DNA of 64,000 nucleotides. Origin: Nannocystis punicea. GTDB taxonomy: Bacteria; Myxococcota_A; Polyangia; Nannocystales; Nannocystaceae. The stretch spans positions 3,596,001 to 3,660,000 of the forward strand of contig NZ_CP114040.1 of assembly GCF_026965555.1 (NCBI RefSeq). Direction: 5' to 3'. A program made the translations under genes and the position numbers. The notes beneath the pieces were generated by a model. It was not told the DNA's origin. It saw only the letters and a program-made list of their open reading frames with translations, and made no database searches. This document shows, one piece after another, positions 33,416 to 41,823 of this stretch (within the stretch, counting starts at the first letter, position 1; each line of letters begins with the position of its first letter).

Positions 33416-34150
33416 TTAAGGCTCGTCGATTTCGACGTCCAAACCAGTCTCCTTGGTGATGACGCCGAGGATCCGCCGCAGCTTGCCTGGACTGTCGGCG
33501 CCGAGGTTGAAGAACAGGACGTCGTCCTCGCCGCCGTCAGGGCTCACGTGGCAGACCATGGCAGCGTCCGGGCGGTCGAATATCCCGCAGTAGGGGCCGG
33601 TGGGAATGGGCTGTTCGAACTTCAAGGCTTCGATCGCCCGCTCCAGACGCGCGCGCACGCCGGGTCCGTCGCAGGTGAACTCGCCCCGGCACCGAGCCTG
33701 CAAGGCCGGCAATCTGTAATTGAGCATCGCCTTGTAGGCGAGCATCTCACGCAAGGTCTCGAAGTCGTGCTGGACGAGAGTATCGCCGATGGCGCGAGTC
33801 ACGACGAGTGCGTCGCCGCGGTTCGGGCGATCGAGATCGTACCAGATATGCATCGGAACGACGGGATCGCACTGATAACCGATCAGGAGGTACCGCGGGT
33901 CCGGCTCCTCGAACTCCTCGCGGTAACACAGCAATACCCGTTCGACCGAGAAGTCGATGGATGCATATTCGAGGGCGCCCATGTACCTTCCCATCCTGGT
34001 CAGGAACCAGCGATAAAACGGCGGCAGCGGACGCCCGGCGTTCGCCTCGATCGCGGCGATGTCCTCGGGGGTAGCAGCGATCCACCCGTGATGAGCGTCC
34101 GGCACGAGGCGGGTTATGAGGCGCTCTATTTCGTCTTCGCGGGGGTGCAT
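33416..34150 (-). CDS. SMI1/KNR4-family immunity protein
   Basis: This is a 244-residue soluble protein. The N-terminal domain reads IAAIEANAGRPLPPFYRWFL, the typical start of the SMI1/KNR4 (SUKH) fold, the most common immunity fold next to polymorphic toxins. The start ATG (34150) lies inside the 3' end of the toxin gene (overlap 34126-34150), a classic toxin-immunity arrangement. It presumably protects the producer from the deaminase-like toxin. Confidence 0.85.
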   Translation of the reverse strand: MHPREDEIERLITRLVPDAHHGWIAATPEDIAAIEANAGRPLPPFYRWFLTRMGRYMGALEYASIDFSVERVLLCYREEFEEPDPRYLLIGYQCDPVVPMHIWYDLDRPNRGDALVVTRAIGDTLVQHDFETLREMLAYKAMLNYRLPALQARCRGEFTCDGPGVRARLERAIEALKFEQPIPTGPYCGIFDRPDAAMVCHVSPDGGEDDVLFFNLGADSPGKLRRILGVITKETGLDVEIDEP

Positions 34151-35289
34151 CTACACGCTCCGGCTCCGGGCGATTGGTGTTCGCATTGCGGCGGACGGTC
34201 TTCCGGACAGAGTAGCATGGTCAACATGACCTGACAGGTGCCGCACGGCGGAACGGCCTGCTCCCCGCCGAACCACCCCTGCTTCAGGTTGCCCTTCCGG
34301 CTCGTGCGGAAGTGGACGAAGACCTTTGCGTTGGGGTTGGCAGCGGACCATCTTTCGGTGAGACCGACAGGTCGGGCGCCGTGCAGCAATGCGAGCACCA
34401 CTGCCTGCTGGGCAGCACACGAACCAGGCGGATAGTGGGGCTCGCCGGCGCCAGCCTCCCAATGTTCTTGTCGCAGGAGGGCGTTCCATTCGGCGTTCCT
34501 GGTCGTCATCCTGCGCCACGCCCGATCGAACTTGCGAAGCTTCTCTGGCGGGACGAGCTGACGAAAATTCAACCACTGAGCGGTGGAAGGTACGTGCCAC
34601 CCGCCGGGCAGCTCCGCCTGCAAGTCCGCGTTTTGGCGGCTCGAGTTGGCAGCATAAACCTGGCCATCCTGGCAACGGACGACCCCCAGCATGGCACCCG
34701 GTACTCGCTTCTTCTTCGCACGGGCGGCCCTCGCCGCGGCCTGGAAGGTGCTCGCATCGCCCTTGGTGTCGGCGGTCTCTTCGAGCTTCGATGCGTCGCC
34801 GTGGGACTTGTGGCAGAGGGCGCATTGCTCGTCGCCGACGAGGGCGACGAGGCCGGTGGGTTGGACGAGGCCGAGCAGGGTGGCGGCGTTCGGGGGGCTG
34901 CCGCTCGGGCCGCAGTTGTTGAGCATCGGGTCGCTGAGCAGGTGGACGTTCTTGCCCTCGACCTTGACGTCGAGCGAACCCGGGCCGATGAAGCGCGCGG
35001 GGCCCTCGACGTTGGCGGAGACGATGCCGCCGCCGGTGGCCTTGCTGGCGATGTCGCCGATGGAGGTGAAGGTGGCGCCCTTGATGGCGACCTTGCAGCC
35101 GTCGAACTTCACGTTCTTCGAGAAATCCTTCGGCGAGTTGCCCGACTTGGCGATGTTGGGCAGCGGGGTCGGGACGAACGGGGCCGGCGGGCCCGGCATC
35201 TTGCACACGTTGGGCACCGTGGCGGTGGCGATGCCGTTGCTGCCGGTGGTGACGGGCGTCTTCGGCGGGTTGACGGAGATGCTGGACAT
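34126..35289 (-). CDS. PAAR-like (DUF4150) type VI effector with deaminase-type C-terminus
   Basis: This is a 387-residue effector. The N-terminal about 125 residues match the DUF4150/Tox-PAAR-like tip domain (SVNPPKTPVTTGSNGIATATVPNVCK, FDGCKVAIKGATFTSIGD). A linker with CALCHKSHG (156-163) follows, then a C-terminal toxin domain with HYPPGSCAAQQAV (Cys291) and PPCGTCQVMLTMLLC (Cys349, Cys352). The C...CxxC pattern is that of zinc-dependent nucleic-acid or nucleotide deaminase toxins, although the expected catalytic Glu after the first Cys is not evident (AAQ instead of AE). Seven bases upstream lies the thiolase-like gene, with the DUF2169 gene beyond it. Confidence 0.8.
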   Translation of the reverse strand: MSSISVNPPKTPVTTGSNGIATATVPNVCKMPGPPAPFVPTPLPNIAKSGNSPKDFSKNVKFDGCKVAIKGATFTSIGDIASKATGGGIVSANVEGPARFIGPGSLDVKVEGKNVHLLSDPMLNNCGPSGSPPNAATLLGLVQPTGLVALVGDEQCALCHKSHGDASKLEETADTKGDASTFQAAARAARAKKKRVPGAMLGVVRCQDGQVYAANSSRQNADLQAELPGGWHVPSTAQWLNFRQLVPPEKLRKFDRAWRRMTTRNAEWNALLRQEHWEAGAGEPHYPPGSCAAQQAVVLALLHGARPVGLTERWSAANPNAKVFVHFRTSRKGNLKQGWFGGEQAVPPCGTCQVMLTMLLCPEDRPPQCEHQSPGAGACRCTPAKTK

Positions 35290-35296
35290 CGTGACC

Positions 35297-36346
35297 TCAG
35301 CGGGCGACGGGATGCTGAAGGAGCAGGGCTCCGCGCAGGCCGCCGTCCGAGCCGGCGGTGATCATCGCTCGCGGGCCGGGGGCGTAATTGCGGCGGAACG
35401 ATTGCACCCCGAGGATGGCCGCGAGCGGGGCGAACGCGGCGCCGACGTCGCCCCAGCGATCGGCGGGGGCCTCGTATTGCAGCGACCTCCACACCGCGGC
35501 GGTGCGCATCGCCACGAAGCCCCACTCCTCGCTGCGGTAGCGCTCGCCGTTGATGTCGCTGTAGAGGGCGTCGACCTGCTCGTCGGGCAATCGCAGGTCG
35601 CTCGCGGCGCCCTCGACGGCGGCGCTGATGCCGACGCCGAAGGTGCCTGCCTCGCTGGTGCGCAGCTGTGATTCGCGCGCGGTCCGGGCGCCGCGTACGA
35701 CTGCGAGCGCGGGGAGGCGTAATCGCCGGCGCAGGTCGGTGCTCGCCAGGACAAGGCAGCCGGCCGCCTCGCCGGGGATGAAGCCGCTGCGCACCCCGGG
35801 CTGGGCGCAGCGCCGCTGATCCTCGAGCCACAGGAGGGTGTCGGCGTGCAGCCAGCTGTCGACGCCGGCGATCCAGCACAGGGCGTCCGGATCGTCGGCG
35901 ACGAGGCGGGCGGCCTGCTCGACGGCCTGGATCGCGCCGGCGTGGCCGTGGCCGGCGATCCGGACTTCCGCGTGGACTCCGAGGCGACGCAGGCAGGCGA
36001 GGGCGAGGCCGACGAGCTCGCCGGCCTCGCGCCTGGCAAAACCCGGACGGGCCTCGGGGAGCGCGAGCAGGAGGTGGTTCGCGCCGTGATGCGGGGCCCC
36101 GTGCGCCAGGGCCCGCGCGACCTCGGCGAGCGCGCTGGCGAGGAGCGGTTCGAGCCGCGCGTTGCCCTCGAGCAGGGGATCGATGCGCGCGTCGGCGGCG
36201 GCGATCAGGGGGGCGCAATCCGGGGTGGCGAACGCGTATTCACTGCAGCGGGCGATGCCGGCCCGGACTGCGGCGGCGCTGCTCGGGGCGTCGTGACCGA
36301 GTGGAGTGCGAGCGCCGATGGCGACGACCTCGAGGCGGAGGTTCAT
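35297..36346 (-). CDS. thiolase/ketosynthase-like protein of the T6SS effector module
   Basis: This is a 349-residue protein, ATG 36346, with the general course of a beta-ketoacyl synthase/thiolase fold (VVAIGARTPLGHDAPSSAAAVRAG at the N-terminus; GFIPGEAAGCLVLAS in the middle). The segment that normally holds the nucleophilic Cys reads IAGHGHAGAIQAVEQA, so the enzyme is probably inactive. Thiolase-like genes often lie between DUF2169 and PAAR effector genes, so it is more likely a loading or folding factor for the toxin. It starts inside the 71-bp tandem repeat array. Confidence 0.75.
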   Translation of the reverse strand: MNLRLEVVAIGARTPLGHDAPSSAAAVRAGIARCSEYAFATPDCAPLIAAADARIDPLLEGNARLEPLLASALAEVARALAHGAPHHGANHLLLALPEARPGFARREAGELVGLALACLRRLGVHAEVRIAGHGHAGAIQAVEQAARLVADDPDALCWIAGVDSWLHADTLLWLEDQRRCAQPGVRSGFIPGEAAGCLVLASTDLRRRLRLPALAVVRGARTARESQLRTSEAGTFGVGISAAVEGAASDLRLPDEQVDALYSDINGERYRSEEWGFVAMRTAAVWRSLQYEAPADRWGDVGAAFAPLAAILGVQSFRRNYAPGPRAMITAGSDGGLRGALLLQHPVAR

Positions 36347-36680
36347 GCGGCACCTTTCGCGCGGACGGAGTGAGCGATCGAGGTTTCGAAAGTGGAGAGC
36401 TCGCGGCGAGGATTCATGCGGCACCTTTCGCGCGGACGGAGTGAGCGTTCGAGGTCTCGAATGTGGGGAGCTCGCGTCGAGAATTCATACGGCACCTTTC
36501 GCGCGGACGGAGCGACCGACGGAGGTTTCGAATGTGGGGAGCTCGCGGCGAGGATTCATGCGGCACCATCCGCGATGATGGAGGACCGGCGGATGCTCGA
36601 GCGCCGAGGAGCTCGCGGTGGCAGCTCGTGCGGCACCATTCGCGCTCACGGAAGGACCGGCGGAGGTTCACGCGGCACCT
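36344..36680. repeat. 71-bp minisatellite containing the gene start
   Basis: The units begin CATGCGGCACC at 36344, 36415, 36486 (CATACGGCACC), 36557, 36627 (CGTGCGGCACC) and 36669, with periods 71, 71, 71, 70 and 42. The first unit carries the start codon of the thiolase-like gene, and several units would place an ATG in the same minus-strand context. The array fills the 321-base gap between the DUF2169 stop and that start and reaches the 3' end of the DUF2169 gene. Confidence 0.85.
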
Positions 36681-37669
36681 CGGTGTTCGCGGATCTCCGT
36701 GACGTCGAGGTAGTCGGCGTCGACCGCGGACACTCGCAGACAGCTCTGCCAGACGAGGGAGAGGCGGCGCTCCTCGGGCTCGAGGATCAGCGCGGTCAGG
36801 CGTGCGGGCTGCTCCTGGCGCCGCGCGCCGAAGCGGGTGATGAAGGCGAGGGCGATTCGGGGGACTTCGACGCGGAAGGTGCCCTCGGGGGTCATGTTGA
36901 GCAGTTCGACGCGCTCGCCGAGGACGGGCCCGTCGGCGCGCTGGTCGGTGGGCGCGCTCATGGCGAATTCGGGGTCGTAGTCGTCCGGCAGCAGCGGGCG
37001 CCGGGTCTGCTCCCAGCGGGCGTCGTAGGTGCCGGCGAGCTCGCGCCGCGGCGACCAGGACGGGTCGATCGGGCCGAATCCCGCCGGGCCGACGGTGGCA
37101 GGATCGCCGTCGGGATATTCGACCGCGTGCGCGGGCTGGCCGGCGCGGGACAGCGACTTTCGCACGAAGCCGCGACCGACGGGGTTGCGCGCGTCCATCC
37201 GCTGCCTGGCCGGGTCGGGATCGGCGGCATCGAAGCCGCCGAACGCGTATTCGTAGCGAATGGGGTGAGTGATGAATCGCTGCGGCGCGGACAGGCCGAC
37301 CCCCAGCGAATCGTAGGTGCGCTCGCCGTGGACCAGCAATTGCTTGCTCAGGGCGCCGACGCGCAGGCTGACGGGGACGGTCGGCGCCGGTCGGCCGCCG
37401 GGGGCGTGCGCGTGGGCGACGGCGAGCACGTCGGTGCCGGGCTTGGGCGCGAGCAGGTCGGAGTCGTGGCGCAGGCTGGACGCGCCGGGATCGCCGAAAT
37501 ACTCCGGGGCCAGGACGGGCGGCGGCTGGACGTCGGCCAGGATCGCGCGGCCCTGGTGGTTCACGTCGAAGGTCGCCTTGACGGCGACGATCCACCAGTG
37601 CACCCCGTCCTTGTCGCGCGTCCAATTGCGACCCGCGGCGAAGCTGGTGCGATTGTCCAGTGCCCACAT
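36668..37669 (-). CDS. DUF2169-family type VI effector adaptor
   Basis: This is a 333-residue protein, ATG at 37669. It shows the DUF2169 pattern: WWIVAVKATFDVN near the N-terminus, AVAHAHAPGGRPAPTVPVSLRVG, GERTY, and IRYEYAFGG. DUF2169 proteins are adaptors that help load PAAR-carrying effectors onto the VgrG tip of the type VI secretion machine. It is the first gene of the effector module (DUF2169, thiolase-like, PAAR-like toxin, immunity). The type VI structural genes are not in this window. Confidence 0.85.
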   Translation of the reverse strand: MWALDNRTSFAAGRNWTRDKDGVHWWIVAVKATFDVNHQGRAILADVQPPPVLAPEYFGDPGASSLRHDSDLLAPKPGTDVLAVAHAHAPGGRPAPTVPVSLRVGALSKQLLVHGERTYDSLGVGLSAPQRFITHPIRYEYAFGGFDAADPDPARQRMDARNPVGRGFVRKSLSRAGQPAHAVEYPDGDPATVGPAGFGPIDPSWSPRRELAGTYDARWEQTRRPLLPDDYDPEFAMSAPTDQRADGPVLGERVELLNMTPEGTFRVEVPRIALAFITRFGARRQEQPARLTALILEPEERRLSLVWQSCLRVSAVDADYLDVTEIREHRGAA

Positions 37670-37888
37670 GCAGGCAGGGTAGCACGCCCGCTCCGGCGCG
37701 CGCGGGCGAGTCCGCTCGCGGCGCCGGCGAACGGCTGGGGGATCGGCGGCGGACGGCGGGGGGCTGCCGGAGACTGTCGATAGGAAGGTCCGCGTAATGG
37801 GCGCGCGTGCGCGGTTCGCCGTTCGTGGTATCCCCATTACGGGCGACGCGGGTAATGTCGCGGGTGATGCGGGGCCTGGTCGGCGAAC

Positions 37889-37988
37889 GACATGTCCCAA
37901 GGGACATCTCATTCGCCGCGCGGCCGCGGCCGGCATGTCCTCGGGGACAGACAACAGTCGCGTCGCCGGCCTGTCCTTGGGGACAGCC
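37889..37988. repeat. three dispersed palindromes in a row
   Basis: ACATGTCCCAAGGGACAT (37890-37907), GGCATGTCCTCGGGGACAG (37932-37950) and CTGTCC-TTGG-GGACAG (37971-37986) lie just downstream of the Lon-like gene stop at 38013, between it and the DUF2169 gene. Confidence 0.75.
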
Positions 37989-38012
37989 TGCGCGCGACCG
38001 CGAATGGGTCGC

Positions 38013-40559
38013 TCAGGTGCGCGACGGGCTGGCGAGCTGGCGCAGGCGGGCGATTCGGCGCTCGACGCGGCCGTACACGGTGCGCTCGGGGTAGCGGAAG
38101 GGGGCGGTGGGGTCTTCGGGCTCGCTCGAGGTCCCGGCGGGTTCGCCGAGGATCAGCTCGACGCCCTCCTCGACGGTGCTGATCGGCCAGATGAAGAAGC
38201 GGCCCTGGGCGATCGCCTCGAGCACGTCCTCGCCGAGCACGAGGTTGCGGACGTTGCTCTCGGGGATGACGACGCCCTGGGTGCCGGTCAGCGCATGGGC
38301 GCGGCAGACCTCGAAGAAGCCCTCGATCTTCTCGTTGACGCCGCCGACCGGGAGGACGCGGCCGCGCTGGTCGACGCTGCCGGTGACGCCGATGTCCTGG
38401 CGCGCGGGCAGGCCCGACAGGCTCGAGAGGATCGCGAACAGCTCGGCGGTCGAGGCCGAGTCGCCCTCGATCGGGGTGTAGGTCTGCTCGAACACCACCG
38501 AGGCGCCGAAGCTGAGCGGGAAGTCGCGGGCGAAGCGGTCGTGCAGGTAGCCGCTCAGGATCAGCACGCCCTTGCTGTGGATCGGGCCCGACATCTCGAC
38601 CTCGCGCTCGATGTTGAGCGGGCCGTGGCTGCCGGCGTAGGTCACGGCGGTGACGCGGCTGGGGCGGCCGACCGACTGGAAGCCGTCGCTGACGACGGCG
38701 AGGCCGTTGATCTGGCCGACGCTGTGGCCCGAGACCTCGACGCGGATCAGGCCGTAGCGGTGGAGGTCGAGCAGGCGGTCGCGCATCTGCCCCTGGCGGT
38801 CCTGCATCAGCCGGAACGCGGCCCGCAGGTGCTCCTCGGTCAGCTCGTCGGCGCCCTTCGCCAGCGAGGTCGCCTCGGTGATGAGGTCGCTGAGCAGGCC
38901 GAGGTTGGTGGTGAGGCGGTGCTGGTCCTCGGCCAGGCGGGCGCCGTACTGCATCAGGAACGCGACGGCGCTGCGCGAGCAGCGGGACAGGCCGCGGTTC
39001 GAGGCCAGCCAGGCGGCCACGCCGGGGTACACGCGCAGACCTTCCTCGAAGGACATGTCGTCCTCGAAGTCGGCGCGGATCTTGAAGAGGCGCGAGAACT
39101 CGGGGTCGAGCTCCTGCAGCTGATGGATGAGGTCGGGGTCGGCGACGAGCACGACCTTGACGTCGAGCTCGACCGGCTGGATCCGCAGGCTCGGGCCCTC
39201 GTCCTCCTCGTGCGGCTGGATCGCGCGTGCGAGCAAGCAGGCCTTGAGGTGCTCGTAGACGGCCTCGCGCTTGACCAGGGCCTCGGCGTCGATGATGAGA
39301 AAGCCGCCGTTGGCGCGGTGCAGGTCGCCCGCGAGGATCGTGCCGGGCTCGGGGTAGCGGCTGTCGTTCGAGCCGGCGACGACGCGGCCGAACAGGCCCG
39401 AGAGCGTGACGTTCTGCGCGTGGATGATCGGCGCGACGTCGTCGGGGCGGCTGGTGACCAGCAGCGTCGGCACGACCAGGCCGGGCGGCAGCGGCATGCT
39501 GGTCAGCGGCAGGTGGTGGCCCTCCTCGAGGTGGTAGACCTGCTGCAGGTGCTCGTGCAGCCGCTTGCTGTACTTTCGCACCTGCTCGGTCGGCAAGGCG
39601 CGCTCCGGCACGGCGGCGAAGCTGGCGGCGATGTTGTTGCGCAGGGCGGCCCGCTGGCGCTGCAGCAGGGTCTGCTGGATCTCCGCCTCGAGCAGCGCGA
39701 GCTGGCGCTGGGTCTCCTCGACGTGCGGGCGCACGGCCTCGATCGCGTCGAGGACCTGGCGGTTGAGCCGGGCCTCGGCCTCGTCCGCTTCGCCCTCGCT
39801 CGGGGCGTTGTCGCTGCTGGTGCCGCCGGCCGCGTCGTCGGCCTCGTCCTCGAGCGGGACGAAGTCGAAGCCGTCGTCGCCGGCGACCAGGCCGAGGCCG
39901 TGCTCGGCGGCGATCTTGCTCAGCTGGTCGTGGATCTTGCGCTCGGCCGCGCTCTGCTCGCGGTGGATCTCGACCTGCAAGCGGTGGCGGACCCGGCCCT
40001 CGAACACCTCGTGGACGGCGGCCTCGAGGCGCGCGTGCAGCTCCTCCATGGCGCGGACGAAGGCGGGACCTGCACCTGCGGGCAGGAACGCAGGGACAGG
40101 TTCCAAAGGCCAGCGAGGATTGACGAGCAGGACGAGGTCGCGCGGGGCCGGGCGGCGGAGGGCCTCCTCGCGGGCGAGGGCGACCGCGGTGAAGGTGCGG
40201 CCGGTGCCGCGGCGGCCGACGACGGCGACGTTGAAGCCGGGGGCCCGCTCGGCGAGGCCGCGGCGGAGGGCCATGGCGGCGCGGTTCTGCGGGGCGATCC
40301 GCAGGTCGAGGACGAGCTCGGAGGGGCCCTCGGGCAGCGCGTCCTCGCGGACGCTGACGGTGCACTGCTCGGGGCCGAGCGGCGAGACCTGGCGGGTCAC
40401 GACGACCTCGGCGGGCGGGCTCGGCCGGGTGGTGGAGGGCGACGATGCGGCCGCGTCCGGGGTGGAGGACGGCGACGCGACCGCGTCCGGGGCGCCGCGG
40501 GGGGCGCGACCGGAGCGGGGGCGTGGCGACTTGGGGCTCGGACGGGAGCGCGAGGGCAT
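38013..40559 (-). CDS. Lon-like (LonB/AAA_32-type) ATP-dependent protease
   Basis: This is an 848-residue soluble protein. A Pro/Ser/Arg-rich N-terminal tail (1-50) precedes an AAA+ part whose Walker A reads VGRRGTGRT, with Arg in place of the usual Lys. A long coiled-coil insert (about 180-330) and the rest of the ATPase follow (GGFLIIDAEAL, VVLVADPDLI). The Lon-type protease domain has EGDSAS with the likely nucleophile Ser701, and GGVNEKIEGF with the dyad Lys744. Similar stand-alone Lon-like proteins occur in many Proteobacteria and myxobacteria. The gene lies 1 base downstream of the H1-like/Imm30-like gene. A palindrome-family copy occurs in frame at 40091-40108. Confidence 0.85.
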   Translation of the reverse strand: MPSRSRPSPKSPRPRSGRAPRGAPDAVASPSSTPDAAASSPSTTRPSPPAEVVVTRQVSPLGPEQCTVSVREDALPEGPSELVLDLRIAPQNRAAMALRRGLAERAPGFNVAVVGRRGTGRTFTAVALAREEALRRPAPRDLVLLVNPRWPLEPVPAFLPAGAGPAFVRAMEELHARLEAAVHEVFEGRVRHRLQVEIHREQSAAERKIHDQLSKIAAEHGLGLVAGDDGFDFVPLEDEADDAAGGTSSDNAPSEGEADEAEARLNRQVLDAIEAVRPHVEETQRQLALLEAEIQQTLLQRQRAALRNNIAASFAAVPERALPTEQVRKYSKRLHEHLQQVYHLEEGHHLPLTSMPLPPGLVVPTLLVTSRPDDVAPIIHAQNVTLSGLFGRVVAGSNDSRYPEPGTILAGDLHRANGGFLIIDAEALVKREAVYEHLKACLLARAIQPHEEDEGPSLRIQPVELDVKVVLVADPDLIHQLQELDPEFSRLFKIRADFEDDMSFEEGLRVYPGVAAWLASNRGLSRCSRSAVAFLMQYGARLAEDQHRLTTNLGLLSDLITEATSLAKGADELTEEHLRAAFRLMQDRQGQMRDRLLDLHRYGLIRVEVSGHSVGQINGLAVVSDGFQSVGRPSRVTAVTYAGSHGPLNIEREVEMSGPIHSKGVLILSGYLHDRFARDFPLSFGASVVFEQTYTPIEGDSASTAELFAILSSLSGLPARQDIGVTGSVDQRGRVLPVGGVNEKIEGFFEVCRAHALTGTQGVVIPESNVRNLVLGEDVLEAIAQGRFFIWPISTVEEGVELILGEPAGTSSEPEDPTAPFRYPERTVYGRVERRIARLRQLASPSRT
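40091..40108. repeat. palindrome element inside the Lon-like gene
   Basis: CAGGGACAGGTTCC, a CCTGTCC-class half-site pair, lies in frame near codons 150-157. Confidence 0.4.
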
Positions 40560-40560
40560 C

Positions 40561-41751
40561 TCAGCTCGCCGGCGCCGGCTCGGGTGCCTTGTCGGCGACG
40601 GGAGTGTCGCCGCCGATCGCGGTGATCGTGCGGGCGATGTTCTGCCGCTGGTCGGCGTCGGTCTCGGGGTGCTCGGCGAGTTCGCGGAGGATCTGCAGCA
40701 TCAGCGTGCGGGTGTCGGCCGGCCCGGTGTTGATGATCTGCTCGAACTGGGCGGTGCAATCGTCCTCGTCGCCGCGGGTGCGGAGGATCCGGATCACACA
40801 GGTGTAGGCCCACTCCGGCGCGCGGTGATAGAGCGAGGGCAGGCCGCCCAGGAGCACGCCGAGGTAGGCGTCGAACTTCTCGAGGACGTACAGGATGTTC
40901 CAGTAGACCCCGTGCGGGTCGTTGTCCTCGAGCAGGTCGAGCAGGCGCGGCAGCACGGCCGGGTCTTCGATCTGCTCGAGCAGCTCGACGAGCGGCGGCA
41001 GCTCCTCGCGGATCTCCGTCTCGGTGCCGAACTGCGCGAGGTGGTGGATCCGCTGCAGCAGCCCGCTCAGGTTCTCGAGGCTGGGGGGCGGCGGCTCGTC
41101 GTCGAACTCGTCGTCCTCCTCGGCGATCTCCAGGACGCTCTTCTTCCGCTCCGCCGGCGGGGCAGCGGGCTGAAGCGTGAGCGGAGACAAGGGCGCAGCA
41201 GGCGCGGCGGGAGTGGCGCGCGACAGCGCGAGCTCGTCGAGCTCGCTGCCCTCGTCCGCCTCGGCGCTCTCGCTCTCGATGTCGGCGCCTTCATCTTCCT
41301 CGCCGTCGTCGATCGCCTCGACCTCGTCGAGATCATCCTCGACTTCGACCTCCTCGGCCTCGTCCTCGTAGTCGGGCTCGGGCGCCTTGGCCGGCTTGCG
41401 CGCGGGCTTGGCGACCTCGGCCGGCTTGGCCTTGGCGACCTTGGCCGGCGCCTTGGCCTTGGCCTCGGTCTTGGCCGGCTTCGCGGCCTTGGCGGTCTTG
41501 GTCTTTGGCTCCTCGGCCGCCTTGGTGGACTTGGCGGGCTTGGCCGCGGTCGCCTTGGACACGGCCTTGGCGGGCTTTGCCGCCTTGGTCGCCTTCTCGG
41601 CGGGCTTCGCGGCCGCGACCTTCTTGGCCGCGGCGGGAGCCTTCTTGGTCGCTGCCTTGGCGCCGGCCTTGGCCTTGGCGCTGGGGCTCTTGGCGGCCGT
41701 GGCCTTGCTGGTGGCCTTTTTGGCGGGTTTGGATCGCGTCGACGCTGCCAC
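40561..41751 (-). CDS. histone H1-like tail fused to acidic linker and Imm30-like domain
   Basis: This is a 396-residue protein, GTG start at 41751. The first about 125 residues are Lys/Ala/Pro-rich repeats (AKPAKAVSKATAAKPAK, KAAKPAKTEAKAKAPAK) typical of bacterial histone H1-like proteins that bind DNA. An acidic region (126-230; YEDEAEEVEVEDDLDEVEA) follows. The C-terminal about 150 residues are helical repeats with GVYWNILYVLEKFDAYL and HRAPEWAYTCVIRILRTRGD, resembling the Imm30 immunity-like fold. The Lon-like protease gene begins one base after its stop, so the DNA-binding protein may be an adaptor or substrate for it. Confidence 0.75.
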   Translation of the reverse strand: MAASTRSKPAKKATSKATAAKSPSAKAKAGAKAATKKAPAAAKKVAAAKPAEKATKAAKPAKAVSKATAAKPAKSTKAAEEPKTKTAKAAKPAKTEAKAKAPAKVAKAKPAEVAKPARKPAKAPEPDYEDEAEEVEVEDDLDEVEAIDDGEEDEGADIESESAEADEGSELDELALSRATPAAPAAPLSPLTLQPAAPPAERKKSVLEIAEEDDEFDDEPPPPSLENLSGLLQRIHHLAQFGTETEIREELPPLVELLEQIEDPAVLPRLLDLLEDNDPHGVYWNILYVLEKFDAYLGVLLGGLPSLYHRAPEWAYTCVIRILRTRGDEDDCTAQFEQIINTGPADTRTLMLQILRELAEHPETDADQRQNIARTITAIGGDTPVADKAPEPAPAS

Positions 41752-41823
41752 GGGGCTTTTCTACGCGATCGTACGCGGGGATGGCAAGCCCTCGAGCGAG
41801 AGGGGGTAGACTCCGGCCCCGTC

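Noticed and set aside
34810..34833. CALCH in the PAAR-like toxin read as a heme c site
   Set aside because: The protein has no Sec signal and the motif lies in the linker of DUF4150 effectors, where a metal-binding turn is more likely.
37797..40625. A 942-codon plus-strand frame opposite the Lon-like gene
   Set aside because: It is the antisense of a protein with clear Lon motifs and itself has no motif or plausible start context.
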